Assembly: GCF_900102875.1 (NCBI RefSeq)
Contig: NZ_FNGH01000007.1
Location: 1-64,000, forward strand
DNA: 64,000 nt
Direction of reading: 5' to 3'
DNA from: Franzmannia pantelleriensis
Lineage (GTDB): Bacteria; Pseudomonadota; Gammaproteobacteria; Pseudomonadales; Halomonadaceae
Part shown: one piece after another, positions 28,399 to 38,411 of the stretch
Layout of the letters: each line of letters opens with the position of its first letter
Numbering within the stretch: the stretch's first letter is position 1
Notes under the pieces: model-generated
Told to the model about the DNA's origin: nothing
Databases searched by the model: none
Seen by the model: only the letters and a program-made list of their open reading frames with translations
Position numbers and translations under genes: made by a program

Positions 28399-29013
28399 CT
28401 AGTGTTGGAGGTGCAGTCCGCACTCCCTTTTCTCTTCCACCTTGGTGGGGTCGAAGTAGTCGAAGTTGTTGGGCAGGTCGTGCTTCTGCAGGTACTGGTA
28501 CATCTCCTTGGCGGTCCAGTGCAGTACCGGCGCAACCTTGATCAGGCCGTCGGCGTTGCGCGAGACCGGCTGCATGAGGGCGCGCTCGGCAGTGTCTTCG
28601 GCGCGTAGCGCGGTGAACCACACCTCGGGCGCCATTTCGCGCAGCGCACGCTGGAAGGGCTCGAGCTTGACCTCTTCGGTAAAGGCGGCGTGGCGCGGGT
28701 CGTCGATGCCGGGGAAGTCGCCTTCCAGGGCCTCACGGTGGGCGCGGGAGCGCTGCGGGTGGTAGGTGATCAGGTTGAGGTCCAGGCGCTTGACGACCTC
28801 GTCGACGAAGCGATAGGTGGCCTCGGTATTGTAGCCGCTGTCCATCCATACCACCGGGATGTCGGGTTGCACCTGGGTCACCATATGCAGGATGACCGCC
28901 TCGAAGGGGCGGAAGTTGGTGGTGCAGATGGCGCGCTTGCCGAGGCTCAGCGCCCAGCGGGTGAGGGCCTCGGGGTCGTTGCCGTGCTGCTGGTTGATGC
29001 TGTCGATATCCAT
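28399..29013 (-). CDS. cysH: Phosphoadenosine phosphosulfate reductase
   Basis: A 204-residue PAPS reductase that reduces 3'-phosphoadenylyl sulfate to sulfite with thioredoxin. The PP-loop-like nucleotide region is TTNFRPFEAVILHMV, with DSGYNTEATYRF. The catalytic cysteine is Cys198 in KRECGLH at the C-terminus. The extra Cys pairs that bind an Fe-S cluster in APS reductases are absent, so the substrate should be PAPS. ATG 29013 (MDIDSINQQHG) matches the family. The gene's stop abuts the palindromic repeat. Confidence 0.92.
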   Translation of the reverse strand: MDIDSINQQHGNDPEALTRWALSLGKRAICTTNFRPFEAVILHMVTQVQPDIPVVWMDSGYNTEATYRFVDEVVKRLDLNLITYHPQRSRAHREALEGDFPGIDDPRHAAFTEEVKLEPFQRALREMAPEVWFTALRAEDTAERALMQPVSRNADGLIKVAPVLHWTAKEMYQYLQKHDLPNNFDYFDPTKVEEKRECGLHLQH

Positions 29014-29158
29014 TACCTGGCTCCTGAAGGCGGAGGACCGCCGCTCTGGTGAATGGCGCCAGATTACCAAAGCCGCCTAGCCCCGCCCCAATATCGTTTG
29101 GTTAGGTCGTTATATATCGAAAAGGCAGCTTGGACGGTGCCGCTTAGCGCCATTGGTA

Positions 29159-30520
29159 CTAAGGAGCGGCGCTATCGGGATCCAGGGCGTGCAGCAGGTG
29201 GCGAATCTTGTCGAGGGTCTCGTGGTATTCGGCCTGCTCGTCGGAGTCGGCGACCAGGCCGCCGCCGCCCCACAGGTGCAGCCGGCCGGCATCGGCCACC
29301 GCGGTGCGGATGGCGATGGAGGTGTCCATGTGGCCGCGCTGGTCGATGTAGCCGAGGCTGCCGCAGTAGACGCTGCGCCGGCTCGGTTCGAGCTCATCGA
29401 TGATCTGCATGGCGCGCACCTTGGGGGCGCCGGTGATCGAGCCACCGGGGAAGGAGGCCGCCAGCAGGTCGAGGGTCGAGCGCCGGTTGGCCAGCTCGCC
29501 GCGCACGCTGCTGACCAGGTGATGGACGTTGGCGTAGCTCTCCAGCCCGCACAGCTGTGGCACCTGCACGCTGCCCGGCCGGCACACCCGGCCCAGGTCG
29601 TTGCGCAGCAGGTCGACGATCATCACGTTCTCGGCGCGGTCCTTCTCGCTGGCCAGTAAGGCGTCGGCCAGGCGGCGGTCCTCCTCGGGGGTGGCGCCGC
29701 GGGGGCGGGTACCCTTGATCGGCCGCGCCTCGACCTGGCCGTGGTGGGCCTGCAGGAAGCGCTCCGGCGACAGCGACAACACCGCCTTGTCGTCCCAGGC
29801 CAGATAGCCGGCAAAGGGCGTAGGCGTCGCCCGGCGCAAGCGCAGGTAGGCCTGCCACAGGTCGCCGTGGTAGGGCGCACTGAAGCGCTGGGCAAGGTTG
29901 ATCTGGTAGCAGTCACCGGCCTGTATATAGTCCTGCACGCGGCGAAAGCGCTCGCCGTAGCCGTCACGGTCGAGCTCGGCGGTGAAGGGGGCGGATATCT
30001 TGAACGGCGCGCCCTCGGGCGCCGGGGCGGCCAGCCACTGTTCCACCTCGGCGCGGCGCTCAGCGCTGGCCACCAGCCAGCTCTGCTGACGCTGGTGGTC
30101 CTGGATCAGCGCCCAGTCGTAGAGGCCGACGCGGCTCCAGGGCATGGCGGTCGTGCTGCGCGCGCCGCCGTTGAGCGGCTCCAGGCAGCGGCCGAAGTCG
30201 TAGCTCCAGTAGCCGATCAACCCGCCGAGAAACGGCAGGTCGCTGTCGGGCAGGTCGCGCTGCAGCTTGGCCAGCAGTGCCTTCTGCGCCTCGATGGGCG
30301 TGCCCGGCAGTAGCTGGCCCCGGGCGTCACGCGCCTGGCCGAGGCTATCGACCTCGAGGGTCTCGAGGGGCTGCGCGCTGAGAATGTCGTAGCGCCCACC
30401 GGGACCGTGGGGGCGTCCACTGTCCAGCAGCACCGCGCCCGGCTGTTGGCGCAGTACGGCAGAATAGCCCAGCGGGTCGGTCTGGTAGGGCAGGGCGGTG
30501 ATCTCGAGTCGTGATGTCAT
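29159..30520 (-). CDS. pabB: Aminodeoxychorismate synthase component I
   Basis: A 453-residue chorismate-using enzyme that, with PabA, makes 4-amino-4-deoxychorismate for folate. The catalytic region has RPIKGTRPRGATPEEDR, where the PIKGT Lys distinguishes PabB from anthranilate synthase (PLAGT). It is followed by ENVMIVDLLRNDLGRVC, VHHLVSSVRGEL and FPGGSITGAPKVRAM. The C-terminus GGGGLVADSDEQAEYHETLDK is also typical. ATG 30520 has GAGGAAAG upstream. It is divergent from the prp regulator. Confidence 0.92.
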   Translation of the reverse strand: MTSRLEITALPYQTDPLGYSAVLRQQPGAVLLDSGRPHGPGGRYDILSAQPLETLEVDSLGQARDARGQLLPGTPIEAQKALLAKLQRDLPDSDLPFLGGLIGYWSYDFGRCLEPLNGGARSTTAMPWSRVGLYDWALIQDHQRQQSWLVASAERRAEVEQWLAAPAPEGAPFKISAPFTAELDRDGYGERFRRVQDYIQAGDCYQINLAQRFSAPYHGDLWQAYLRLRRATPTPFAGYLAWDDKAVLSLSPERFLQAHHGQVEARPIKGTRPRGATPEEDRRLADALLASEKDRAENVMIVDLLRNDLGRVCRPGSVQVPQLCGLESYANVHHLVSSVRGELANRRSTLDLLAASFPGGSITGAPKVRAMQIIDELEPSRRSVYCGSLGYIDQRGHMDTSIAIRTAVADAGRLHLWGGGGLVADSDEQAEYHETLDKIRHLLHALDPDSAAP

Positions 30521-30633
30521 GCGCGGCACTTTCCTCAACGAGCGCCTCATTCTAGGCGTCGTCCCGGCGTTTGTCTCATCTACCGCAAGCCTGATGAAGA
30601 CGGCCTATCAACGGCTTATGCTGATATGGCATG

Positions 30634-30645
30634 ATTGTTGACAAT
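30634..30645. promoter_or_regulatory. Probable GntR operator 1
   Basis: ATTGTTGACAAT is a near-perfect palindrome in the pabB-gntR gap, 133 bp before the gntR start. It differs by one base from the perfect palindrome at 30761-30772. TTGT(C/T)GACAA is a common type of site for FCD-domain GntR regulators. Confidence 0.65.
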
Positions 30646-30760
30646 GTGCCGGCAGATGGGCAGCGTGATATCCGGGCTCTACGCCCAAAGGCGTAGGCGA
30701 CGCAGCGCGGTCGATGCTTGATTCCTCGGCGGTGGCTGGGTAGAGTGCCATTAGAATCCA

Positions 30761-30772
30761 ATTGTCGACAAT
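30761..30772. promoter_or_regulatory. Probable GntR operator 2, adjacent to the start codon
   Basis: ATTGTCGACAAT is a perfect 12-bp palindrome ending 5 bp before the gntR start codon. A repressor bound here would block the transcription or translation start, consistent with autoregulation. Confidence 0.7.
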
Positions 30773-30777
30773 TAATC

Positions 30778-31491
30778 ATGAATCAAGCCACGTCAGATCT
30801 GAATACGCCCGAAGTCAGAACCCTCGCCGAGCGGGTCTTCAACCAGCTGCAGGAGGCCATTGTGCGTGGCGACCTGGCACCGGGCACCAAGATCACCGAG
30901 CCGGGACTGTCCAAGAGCTACGGCATCTCCCGCGGGCCGCTGCGCGAGGCGATGCGCCGTCTCGAGGTGCACCGCCTGATCGAGCGCGTGCCCCACGTCG
31001 GCGCCCGGGTAGTCAAGCTGTCCATGAAGGAGCTGCTCGAGCTGTTCGACGTGCGCGAGGCGCTGGAGAGCATGGCCGCACGGCTGGCCGCCGAGCACAT
31101 GACCGCCGAGGAGATTGCCGGCCTGCGCGAGGTGCTGGCGCTGCATGAGCGACAAGCCGACCTCAAGCGCGGCGAGGCCTATTTCCAGCGCGAGGGCGAC
31201 CTGGATTTTCACTACCGTATCGTCCAGGGCAGCCACAATCGCATGCTGATGACGATCCTGTGCGACGACCTCTACTACCTGGTACGCCTCTACCGCACCC
31301 AGTTCAGTGCCAGCGGTGCTCGCCCGCAGCGCGCCTTCGTCGAGCATCACCGTATCGTCGATGCCATCGAGAGCGGCGATGCCGAACTGGCCGAGCTGCT
31401 GATGCGTCGTCACGTCAGCGCCTCGCGGGCCAATGTCGCCGAGCGCTACGCCGAGGTGCTCGAGCAGGAAGCCGGCCAGCCGGCGTCGTAA
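30778..31491 (+). CDS. GntR family regulator (FCD domain) of the methylcitrate cluster
   Basis: A 237-residue regulator. It has an N-terminal winged helix (about 14-80: [41 protein letters not shown]) and a C-terminal FCD ligand domain whose metal or ligand histidines include [10 protein letters not shown] and HRRIVDAIE-type helices. It stands first in the prp cluster, 37 bp before prpB, as in many pseudomonads and halomonads. It probably senses a propionate-pathway acid such as 2-methylcitrate and represses the operon through the twin ATTGTNGACAAT sites. Confidence 0.88.
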   Translation: MNQATSDLNTPEVRTLAERVFNQLQEAIVRGDLAPGTKITEPGLSKSYGISRGPLREAMRRLEVHRLIERVPHVGARVVKLSMKELLELFDVREALESMAARLAAEHMTAEEIAGLREVLALHERQADLKRGEAYFQREGDLDFHYRIVQGSHNRMLMTILCDDLYYLVRLYRTQFSASGARPQRAFVEHHRIVDAIESGDAELAELLMRRHVSASRANVAERYAEVLEQEAGQPAS

Positions 31492-31528
31492 CCGTCCGTC
31501 ATTACCCCTACCGTCCGAGGAGAGTTCC

Positions 31529-32416
31529 ATGAGCCATGCCACTCCCGGCGCCCGCTTCCGCGCCGCGCTCAATGCCAATCAGCCGCTGCCCATCGTCGGC
31601 ACCATCAACGCCTACACCGCGCTGATGGCCGAGCGGGTCGGGCACCAGGCGATCTACCTCTCCGGCGGCGGCGTGGCCAACGCCTCCTTCGGCCTGCCCG
31701 ACCTCGGCATGACCACCATGAACGACGTGGTCGAGGACGCCCACCGCATTACCGGTGCCACTGACTTGCCGCTGCTGGTGGATATCGATACCGGCTGGGG
31801 GGGCGCCTTCAATATCGCGCGGACGGTCAAGGAGATGCAGCGTGCCGGCGTGGCCGCCGTGCACCTCGAGGACCAGGTGGCCCAGAAGCGCTGCGGGCAT
31901 CGCCCCAACAAGGCGATTGTCAGCCAGGCGGAGATGGTCGACCGCATCAAGGCCGCGGCCGACGCGCGCATCGACCCGGAGTTTTTCCTGATCGCGCGCA
32001 CCGACGCCTTCCAGATGGAGGGGCTGGACGCCGCCATCGCGCGTGCCAATGCCTGCATCGAGGCCGGCGCCGATGCGATCTTCGCCGAGGCGGTGCACAG
32101 CCTCGACGACTACCAGGCCTTCTGCGAGCGGGTCGATGCGCCGATCCTGGCCAATATCACCGAATTTGGCGCCACGCCGCTGTTCAGCCAGCAGGAACTC
32201 GCCGAGGTCGGCTGCCAGATGGTGCTGTATCCACTGTCGGCGTTCCGTGCCATGAACGCCGCGGCGCTCAAGGTCTATCAGAGCATCCACGCCAACGGCC
32301 ACCAGCGCGACGTGGTCGAGCAGATGCAGACCCGCGACGAGCTCTACGACTTCCTCAACTATCACGACTTCGAGCGCAAGTTGGATGCGCTGTTCGTACA
32401 GGAAAACAACGTCTAG
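31529..32416 (+). CDS. prpB: 2-Methylisocitrate lyase
   Basis: A 295-residue lyase that splits 2-methylisocitrate into pyruvate and succinate, the last step of the methylcitrate cycle. The catalytic Cys lies in [10 protein letters not shown] (119-128). Metal ligands include Asp85 and Asp87 in [10 protein letters not shown]. The start [14 protein letters not shown] has GAGGAGAG just upstream. The order prpB-prpC-acnD-prpF and short gaps indicate one operon for propionyl-CoA degradation. Confidence 0.95.
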   Translation: MSHATPGARFRAALNANQPLPIVGTINAYTALMAERVGHQAIYLSGGGVANASFGLPDLGMTTMNDVVEDAHRITGATDLPLLVDIDTGWGGAFNIARTVKEMQRAGVAAVHLEDQVAQKRCGHRPNKAIVSQAEMVDRIKAAADARIDPEFFLIARTDAFQMEGLDAAIARANACIEAGADAIFAEAVHSLDDYQAFCERVDAPILANITEFGATPLFSQQELAEVGCQMVLYPLSAFRAMNAAALKVYQSIHANGHQRDVVEQMQTRDELYDFLNYHDFERKLDALFVQENNV

Positions 32417-32506
32417 CTTGCGCCGTATAGCGCGTCAGAGCAGCGCATTCCCATAACAACACCCAGTATTCACCGGCCCGTGCGGCCTGGGAGAAGGAGA
32501 CACGTC

Positions 32507-33634
32507 ATGGCAGATAAACCGATGGCAGGCGCCGGCCTGCGTGGCCAGAGCGCCGGGAGCACGGCGCTATGCACCGTGGGCCAGAGTGGTTCGGGGCTGA
32601 CCTACCGCGGCTACGACATCGCCGAGCTGGCCGACAAGGCGCGCTTCGAAGAGGTCGCCTACCTGCTGCTCAAGGGCAAGCTGCCCACCCAGGCCGAGCT
32701 CGACGCCTACATCACCAAGCTCAAGGGCCTGCGTGGCCTGCCGGCGCCGCTGCGTGCGGTGCTCGAACAGATCCCCGCCGACGCCCACCCAATGGACGTG
32801 ATGCGCACCGGTGCCTCGATGCTCGGCAATCTCGAGACCGAAGAGCGCTTCGACCAGCAGCAGGACGTTTCCGACCGCCTGCTGGCGGCGTTGCCGTCGA
32901 TCATCTGCTACTGGTACCGCTACTCCCACGATGGCGTACGCATCGACACCGAGACCGACGACGACTCGGTGGGCGGCCACTTCCTGCACCTGCTGCGCGA
33001 CGAAGCTCCCAGCGAGCTGCACGCGCGGGTGATGAGCGTGTCGCTGATCCTCTACGCCGAGCACGAGTTCAACGCCTCGACCTTCACCGCGCGGGTGTGC
33101 GCCTCGACGCTCTCCGACATGCACTCCTGCGTGACCGGCGCCATCGGCTCGCTGCGCGGGCCGCTGCACGGCGGCGCCAACGAGGCGGCGATGGCGATGA
33201 TCGAGCACTGGACCTCTGCCGATCAGGCCGAGCGCGAGATCCTCGGCATGCTCGAGCGCAAAGAGAAGATCATGGGCTTCGGCCACGCCATCTACCGCGA
33301 GTCCGACCCGCGCAACGCGATCATCAAGGCGTGGTCCAAGCGGTTGGCGGATGACGTCGGTGACAGCGTGCTCTATCCGGTCTCCGAGCGGGTCGAGGCG
33401 GTGATGTGGCGCGAGAAAAAGCTGTTCTGCAACGCTGACTTCTTCCACGCCAGCGCCTATCACTTCATGGATATCCCGACCAAGCTGTTCACGCCGATCT
33501 TCGTCTGCTCGCGGGTCACCGGCTGGTGTGCGCATGTCTTCGAGCAGCGCGAGAACAATCGCATCATCCGCCCCAGCGCCGACTATGTGGGCCCCGAGGC
33601 GCGCGCTTGGCTGCCCATCGAGCAGCGCCACTGA
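32507..33634 (+). CDS. prpC: 2-Methylcitrate synthase
   Basis: A 375-residue citrate-synthase-fold enzyme condensing propionyl-CoA with oxaloacetate. Catalytic histidines are in RGPLHGGANEAAM and KIMGFGHAIYRESDPRN, the latter being the citrate synthase signature. The N-terminus GLRGQSAGSTALCTVGQSGSGLTYRGYDI is specific to PrpC-type short citrate synthases. ATG 32507 follows GAAGGAGA. It is the second enzyme gene of the prp operon. Confidence 0.95.
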   Translation: MADKPMAGAGLRGQSAGSTALCTVGQSGSGLTYRGYDIAELADKARFEEVAYLLLKGKLPTQAELDAYITKLKGLRGLPAPLRAVLEQIPADAHPMDVMRTGASMLGNLETEERFDQQQDVSDRLLAALPSIICYWYRYSHDGVRIDTETDDDSVGGHFLHLLRDEAPSELHARVMSVSLILYAEHEFNASTFTARVCASTLSDMHSCVTGAIGSLRGPLHGGANEAAMAMIEHWTSADQAEREILGMLERKEKIMGFGHAIYRESDPRNAIIKAWSKRLADDVGDSVLYPVSERVEAVMWREKKLFCNADFFHASAYHFMDIPTKLFTPIFVCSRVTGWCAHVFEQRENNRIIRPSADYVGPEARAWLPIEQRH

Positions 33635-33658
33635 GCCCACTAACCACGGGGTGAACGC

Positions 33659-36292
33659 ATGAATACCGACTATCGCAAACCGCTCCCCGGCACCGAGCTC
33701 GACTACTTCGATGCGCGTGCCGCGGTCGAGGAGATCGCCCCCGGCGCCTATGCCGGGTTGCCCTACACCTCACGGGTGCTGGCCGAGCAACTGGTACGAC
33801 GCTGCGATCCGGCGCTGCTTAGCGATGCGCTGCGCCAGTTGATCGAGCGCAAGCGCGACCTCGACTTCCCCTGGTACCCGGCGCGGGTGGTGTGCCACGA
33901 CATTCTCGGTCAGACCGCGCTGGTGGATCTGGCCGGCCTGCGCGATGCCATTGCCGAGCAGGGTGGCGACCCGGCCAAGGTCAACCCGGTGGTGCCGACC
34001 CAACTGATCGTCGACCACTCGCTGGCGGTGGAGCACGCCGGCTTCGAGCAGGACGCCTTCGACAAGAACCGCCAGGTGGAGGATCGCCGCAACGACGACC
34101 GCTTCCACTTCATCAACTGGACCAAGACCGCCTTCGAGAACGTCGACGTGATCCCGCCCGGTAACGGCATCATGCACCAGATCAACCTGGAAAAGATGTC
34201 GCCGGTGGTACAGGTCCAGCCCGATGCCAGCGGCAGGCGGGTCGCTTTTCCGGATACCTGCGTGGGCACCGACAGCCATACGCCGATGACCGACGCCCTG
34301 GGGGTGATCTCGGTGGGCGTCGGCGGCCTGGAGGCGGAGAGCGTGATGCTTGGCCGCGCCTCGATGATGCGCCTGCCGGACATCGTCGGCGTGGAGCTGA
34401 CCGGCACGCTGCAGCCCGGCGTGACCGGCACCGACATGGTGCTGGCGATCACCGAGTTCCTGCGCCGCGAGCGGGTGGTAGGGGCCTACCTGGAGTTCTT
34501 CGGCGAGGGCGCCGAGGCACTGAGCATTGGCGACCGCGCCACCATCTCCAACATGACCCCGGAGTATGGCGCCACCGCGGCGATGTTCTACATCGACGAG
34601 CAGACCATCGACTATCTCACCCTCACCGGGCGTGACGACGAGCAGGTGGCACTGGTGGAGACCTACGCCAGGGACACCGGGCTGTGGGCCGACAGCCTCA
34701 GCGAGGTCGAGTACGAGCGCGTGCTGCGCTTCGACCTCTCCAGCGTGACGCGCACCCTGGCCGGGCCCTCCAACCCCCACGCCCACCTGCCTACCACGGA
34801 GCTGGTCAAGCGCGGCATCGCGGTGGGACTGGACGCGGCGCGGGCCGAGGAACAGGCCGGCAAGCTGCCGGATGGCGCGGTGATCATTGCCGCCATCACC
34901 AGCTGCACCAACACCTCCAACCCGCGCAACATGGTCGCCGCCGGGCTGATCGCGCGTAACGCCAACCGCCTCGGCCTGCTCCGCAAGCCGTGGGTGAAGT
35001 CGTCGCTGGCGCCGGGCTCGAAGACGGTCAAGATGTACCTCGAAGAAGCCGACCTGATGGGCGAGCTGGAGAACCTGGGCTTCGGCGTGGTGGGCTATGC
35101 CTGTACCACCTGCAACGGCATGTCCGGGGCGCTGGACCCGGCCATCCAGCAGGAGATCGTCGAGCGCGACCTCTACTCGGTGGCGGTGCTGTCGGGCAAC
35201 CGCAACTTCGATGGCCGCATTCACCCCTATGCCAAGCAGGCCTTCCTGGCCTCGCCGCCGTTGGTGGTGGCCTACGCCATCGCTGGCACCATCCGCTTCG
35301 ACATCGAGAAGGACGCCCTGGGCGTCGACGCCGACGGCAATCCGGTAACGCTCAAGGATATCTGGCCCGACGATGCGGAGATCGATGCCATCGTCAAGCG
35401 GGCGGTCAAGCCGGAGCAGTTCCGCCAGACCTATATCCCGATGTTCGACCTGGACAAGAGCGCGGCGGCCAGGACCGAGCCGCTCTACGCCTGGCGCCCG
35501 CAGAGCACCTACATCCGCCGGCCGCCCTACTGGGAGGGCAACATGGCCCAGGAGCGCGGGCTCAAGGGGATGCGCCCATTGGCGATCCTGCCCGACAACA
35601 TCACCACCGACCATCTGTCGCCGTCGAACGCCATTCAGCTCGACAGCGCGGCGGGGGAGTACCTCGACAAGATGGGCGTGCCGGAGGAGGACTTCAACTC
35701 CTACGCCACCCACCGCGGCGACCACCTCACCGCCCAGCGCGCGACCCTGGCCAACCCCAAGCTGTTCAACGAGATGGTGCGCGATGACGCGGGCCAGGTG
35801 CGTCAGGGCTCCCTGGCGCGCCTCGAGCCCGAGGGCAAGGTGACCCGCATGTGGGAGGCCATCGAGACCTACATGGCGCGCAAGCAGCCGCTGATCATCA
35901 TCGCCGGCGCCGACTACGGCCAGGGCTCGTCGCGGGATTGGGCGGCCAAGGGCGTGGCGCTGGCCGGGGTCGAGGCGATCGTCGCCGAGGGCTTCGAGCG
36001 CATCCACCGCACCAACCTGGTCGGCATGGGGGTGATGCCGCTGCAGTTCGAGCCGGGCACCACCCGTCATACCCTCGAGCTCGACGGCACCGAGGTGTAC
36101 GACGTGGAGGGCGCGCCGGCGCCGCGGGCGACGCTGACCCTGGTGATCCAGCGCACCACTGGCGAGCCCCAGCGGGTGCCGGTGATCTGCCGCCTGGATA
36201 CCGAGGAGGAGCTGACCATCTACTCCGCCGGCGGGGTACTGCAGCGCTTCGCCCAGGACTTCCTCGAATCCAGCGCGGGGGCCAGCGCATGA
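33659..36292 (+). CDS. acnD: Fe/S-dependent 2-methylisocitrate dehydratase
   Basis: An 877-residue aconitase-family enzyme that dehydrates 2-methylcitrate to 2-methyl-trans-aconitate. The 4Fe-4S ligands are in AITSCTNTSNPRNM and YACTTCNGMSG. VCHDILGQTALVDLAGLRDA at the start and the swivel-domain GADYGQGSSRDWAAKG are typical. Together with prpF it replaces prpD in this variant of the cycle. It starts 24 bp after prpC, and its stop overlaps the prpF start (ATGA). Confidence 0.95.
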   Translation: MNTDYRKPLPGTELDYFDARAAVEEIAPGAYAGLPYTSRVLAEQLVRRCDPALLSDALRQLIERKRDLDFPWYPARVVCHDILGQTALVDLAGLRDAIAEQGGDPAKVNPVVPTQLIVDHSLAVEHAGFEQDAFDKNRQVEDRRNDDRFHFINWTKTAFENVDVIPPGNGIMHQINLEKMSPVVQVQPDASGRRVAFPDTCVGTDSHTPMTDALGVISVGVGGLEAESVMLGRASMMRLPDIVGVELTGTLQPGVTGTDMVLAITEFLRRERVVGAYLEFFGEGAEALSIGDRATISNMTPEYGATAAMFYIDEQTIDYLTLTGRDDEQVALVETYARDTGLWADSLSEVEYERVLRFDLSSVTRTLAGPSNPHAHLPTTELVKRGIAVGLDAARAEEQAGKLPDGAVIIAAITSCTNTSNPRNMVAAGLIARNANRLGLLRKPWVKSSLAPGSKTVKMYLEEADLMGELENLGFGVVGYACTTCNGMSGALDPAIQQEIVERDLYSVAVLSGNRNFDGRIHPYAKQAFLASPPLVVAYAIAGTIRFDIEKDALGVDADGNPVTLKDIWPDDAEIDAIVKRAVKPEQFRQTYIPMFDLDKSAAARTEPLYAWRPQSTYIRRPPYWEGNMAQERGLKGMRPLAILPDNITTDHLSPSNAIQLDSAAGEYLDKMGVPEEDFNSYATHRGDHLTAQRATLANPKLFNEMVRDDAGQVRQGSLARLEPEGKVTRMWEAIETYMARKQPLIIIAGADYGQGSSRDWAAKGVALAGVEAIVAEGFERIHRTNLVGMGVMPLQFEPGTTRHTLELDGTEVYDVEGAPAPRATLTLVIQRTTGEPQRVPVICRLDTEEELTIYSAGGVLQRFAQDFLESSAGASA

Positions 36293-37470
36293 GCCCGTCG
36301 CCGCAGATCCGCATTCCCGCCGTGTATATGCGCGGCGGCACCAGCAAGGGGGTGTTCTTCCGCCTCGCCGACCTGCCGCCCGCCGCCCAGGTGCCCGGGC
36401 CGGCCCGCGATGCGCTGCTGCTGCGGGTGCTGGGCAGCCCCGACCCCTACCAGAAGCAGGTCGATGGCATGGGCGGGGCGACCTCGAGCACCAGCAAGGC
36501 GGTGATCCTGTCGCCCAGCGAGCGTCCCGACCACGATGTCGACTACCTGTTCGGCCAGGTCGCCATCGATACGCCGTTCGTCGACTGGAGCGGTAACTGC
36601 GGCAACCTCTCCGCCGCGGTGGGCCCGTTCGCGGTGGCCAACGGCCTGGTCGACCCGGCGCGGATTCCCCGCGACGGGGTGGTCGAGGTGCGTATCTGGC
36701 AGGCCAATATCGAGAAGACCATCGTCTCGCAGGTGCCAATGACCAACGGCCAGGTGCAGGAGACCGGCGACTTCGCACTCGACGGGGTGACCTTCCCGGC
36801 GGCGGAAGTGCCGGTGGCCTTCATGAATCCCGCCGACGGGGAAGGCGCGCTGTTCCCCACCGGTAACCTGGTCGATGAGCTGGAGGTGCCCATCGAGGTG
36901 GTGTCGAGCGGCCGCCTCAAGGCGACCCTGATCAACGCCGGGATTCCGACCATCTTCGTCGATGCCGCCGATCTCGGCTATAGCGGCAGCGAGCTTCAGG
37001 AGGCGATCAACGGCGACCCGGCGGCACTGTTGCGCTTCGAGACGCTGCGCGCCCGCGGCGCCGTGCGCATGGGGCTGATCGGCGACGTCAGCGAGGCGGC
37101 TGGTCGCCAGCATACGCCCAAGGTGGCTTTCGTGGCGCCGCCGGCGGGGTATACCGCCTCCAGCGGCAGGCAGGTGGCGGCCGAAGAGATCGACCTGCGG
37201 GTGCGTGCGCTCTCCATGGGCAAGCTGCACCACGCCATGATGGGCACCGCGGCGGTGGCCATCGCCGCGGCGGCGGCGATCCCCGGCACCCTGGTCAACC
37301 TCGCCGCCGGCGGCAGCGAGCGCGATTCGGTGTGCTTCGGCCACCCCTCGGGCACGCTGCGGGTCGGCGCCAAGGCGACGCGGGAGGGCGACGACTGGCG
37401 GATCGAGCAGGTCACCATGAGCCGCAGCGCCCGGGTATTGATGGAGGGCTGGGTGCGGGTACCAGGTTAA
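36289..37470 (+). CDS. prpF: 2-Methylaconitate isomerase
   Basis: A 393-residue diaminopimelate-epimerase-fold protein that converts the AcnD product 2-methyl-trans-aconitate to the cis form. Visible family segments are RIPAVYMRGGTSKGVFF, SGNCGNLSAAVGPFA (Cys-containing active-site loop) and MGKLHHAMMGTAAVAIAAAA. Its ATG overlaps the acnD stop, so expression is coupled. It overlaps the convergent YciI gene by 4 nt at its end. Confidence 0.93.
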   Translation: MSPSPQIRIPAVYMRGGTSKGVFFRLADLPPAAQVPGPARDALLLRVLGSPDPYQKQVDGMGGATSSTSKAVILSPSERPDHDVDYLFGQVAIDTPFVDWSGNCGNLSAAVGPFAVANGLVDPARIPRDGVVEVRIWQANIEKTIVSQVPMTNGQVQETGDFALDGVTFPAAEVPVAFMNPADGEGALFPTGNLVDELEVPIEVVSSGRLKATLINAGIPTIFVDAADLGYSGSELQEAINGDPAALLRFETLRARGAVRMGLIGDVSEAAGRQHTPKVAFVAPPAGYTASSGRQVAAEEIDLRVRALSMGKLHHAMMGTAAVAIAAAAAIPGTLVNLAAGGSERDSVCFGHPSGTLRVGAKATREGDDWRIEQVTMSRSARVLMEGWVRVPG

Positions 37471-37874
37471 ACCGTGCCTAGCGCGCGGAAGCGCTGTATT
37501 CCCTCACCCGGGGCGAAGTCCTCCAGCTCGAATAGCTGGCGAACTTCGATCTCGGCGTTGCCCCCCGGGCCGCCGGGGTTGGGGAAGCGCTGGGTCCACG
37601 CCAGCGCTTCTTCCCGTGACCCCACCTGAATCAGGGTATAGCCGGCGATCAGCTCCTTGGCCTCGCCGAAGGGGCCGTCGGTGAGCAGCGGCTCGCCGTC
37701 GCGGTACTCGATGCGACAACCCTTGGCGCTGGGCTGCAGGCCCGAGGCGTCGAGCAGGGCACCGGCGCTGGCCAGCTGCTCGTGGAACTCGGCCATGGCG
37801 GCGACCATGCTATCTTCCGGCATGACGCCGGCTTCGCTCTCCTGGCTGGCCTTGACGATAATCATGAAGCGCAT
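37467..37874 (-). CDS. YciI family protein (DGPF domain)
   Basis: A 135-residue ferredoxin-like-fold protein of the YCII/DGPF group. It begins MRFMIIVKASQESEAG and has the hallmark LTDGPFGEAKELIAGYTLIQVGSREEAL with the Asp-Gly-Pro-Phe motif. Such proteins are often encoded with ECF sigma factors, but none is seen here. The function is unknown. It is convergent with prpF. Confidence 0.85.
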   Translation of the reverse strand: MRFMIIVKASQESEAGVMPEDSMVAAMAEFHEQLASAGALLDASGLQPSAKGCRIEYRDGEPLLTDGPFGEAKELIAGYTLIQVGSREEALAWTQRFPNPGGPGGNAEIEVRQLFELEDFAPGEGIQRFRALGTV

Positions 37875-37951
37875 GTGCTGTTCCTCGTGGTTGGTGGGTA
37901 CCTCCCTGTGTCGATCGTAACCCTGCCCATTCGACAGCCTGCTGGGTTGGA

Positions 37952-38401
37952 TCAGCTTGGTTCCAGCAGCTGCGCCCCGGCGCCCTGTTCGGCGAGGGTG
38001 TCGCTAGGGTTGCGCAGTGGGCAGTCGTCCATCGACAGGCAGCCACAGCCGATGCAGTGGTCGAGCTGGTCGCGCAGCTGGGTCAGGCAGCGAATGCGTT
38101 CATCGAGGGTTTTCCGCCAGTTGGCCGAGAGGCGCTGCCAGTCGGCAGCGCTAGGCGCGCGGTGGTCGGGTAGGGTGGCGAAGGCCTCGCGCACCTCGGC
38201 CAGCGAGATGCCGGTGCGCTGGGCGACCTTGATGATCGCCACCCGGCGCAGCACGTCGCGGGTGAAACGGCGCTGGTTGCCGGCATTGCGGCGGCTGGCG
38301 ATCAACCCTTTGGCTTCGTAGAAGTGTATGGCGGATACTGCCACCCCGCTGCGGGCGGCGACTTCGCCGACGCTTAGCTCGCGCTGAATACGTGCCGACA
38401 T
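37952..38401 (-). CDS. soxR: Redox-sensitive transcriptional activator SoxR
   Basis: A 149-residue MerR-family regulator. It has the winged helix [27 protein letters not shown], a dimerisation helix and a 2Fe-2S site [12 protein letters not shown] (Cys116, 119, 121, 127), the SoxR hallmark. Oxidation of the cluster by redox-cycling compounds or superoxide activates transcription. ATG 38401 gives the usual length, and the upstream extension would run through the operator. It is divergent from an ABC exporter with a SoxR box between. No soxS is visible, as in most bacteria outside the enterics. Confidence 0.95.
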   Translation of the reverse strand: MSARIQRELSVGEVAARSGVAVSAIHFYEAKGLIASRRNAGNQRRFTRDVLRRVAIIKVAQRTGISLAEVREAFATLPDHRAPSAADWQRLSANWRKTLDERIRCLTQLRDQLDHCIGCGCLSMDDCPLRNPSDTLAEQGAGAQLLEPS

Positions 38402-38411
38402 GTGTTTTTCC

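Noticed and set aside
33770..36778. A 1002-residue minus-strand frame
   Set aside because: It lies opposite acnD and prpF, both of which have unmistakable family motifs. The antisense product shows no domain.
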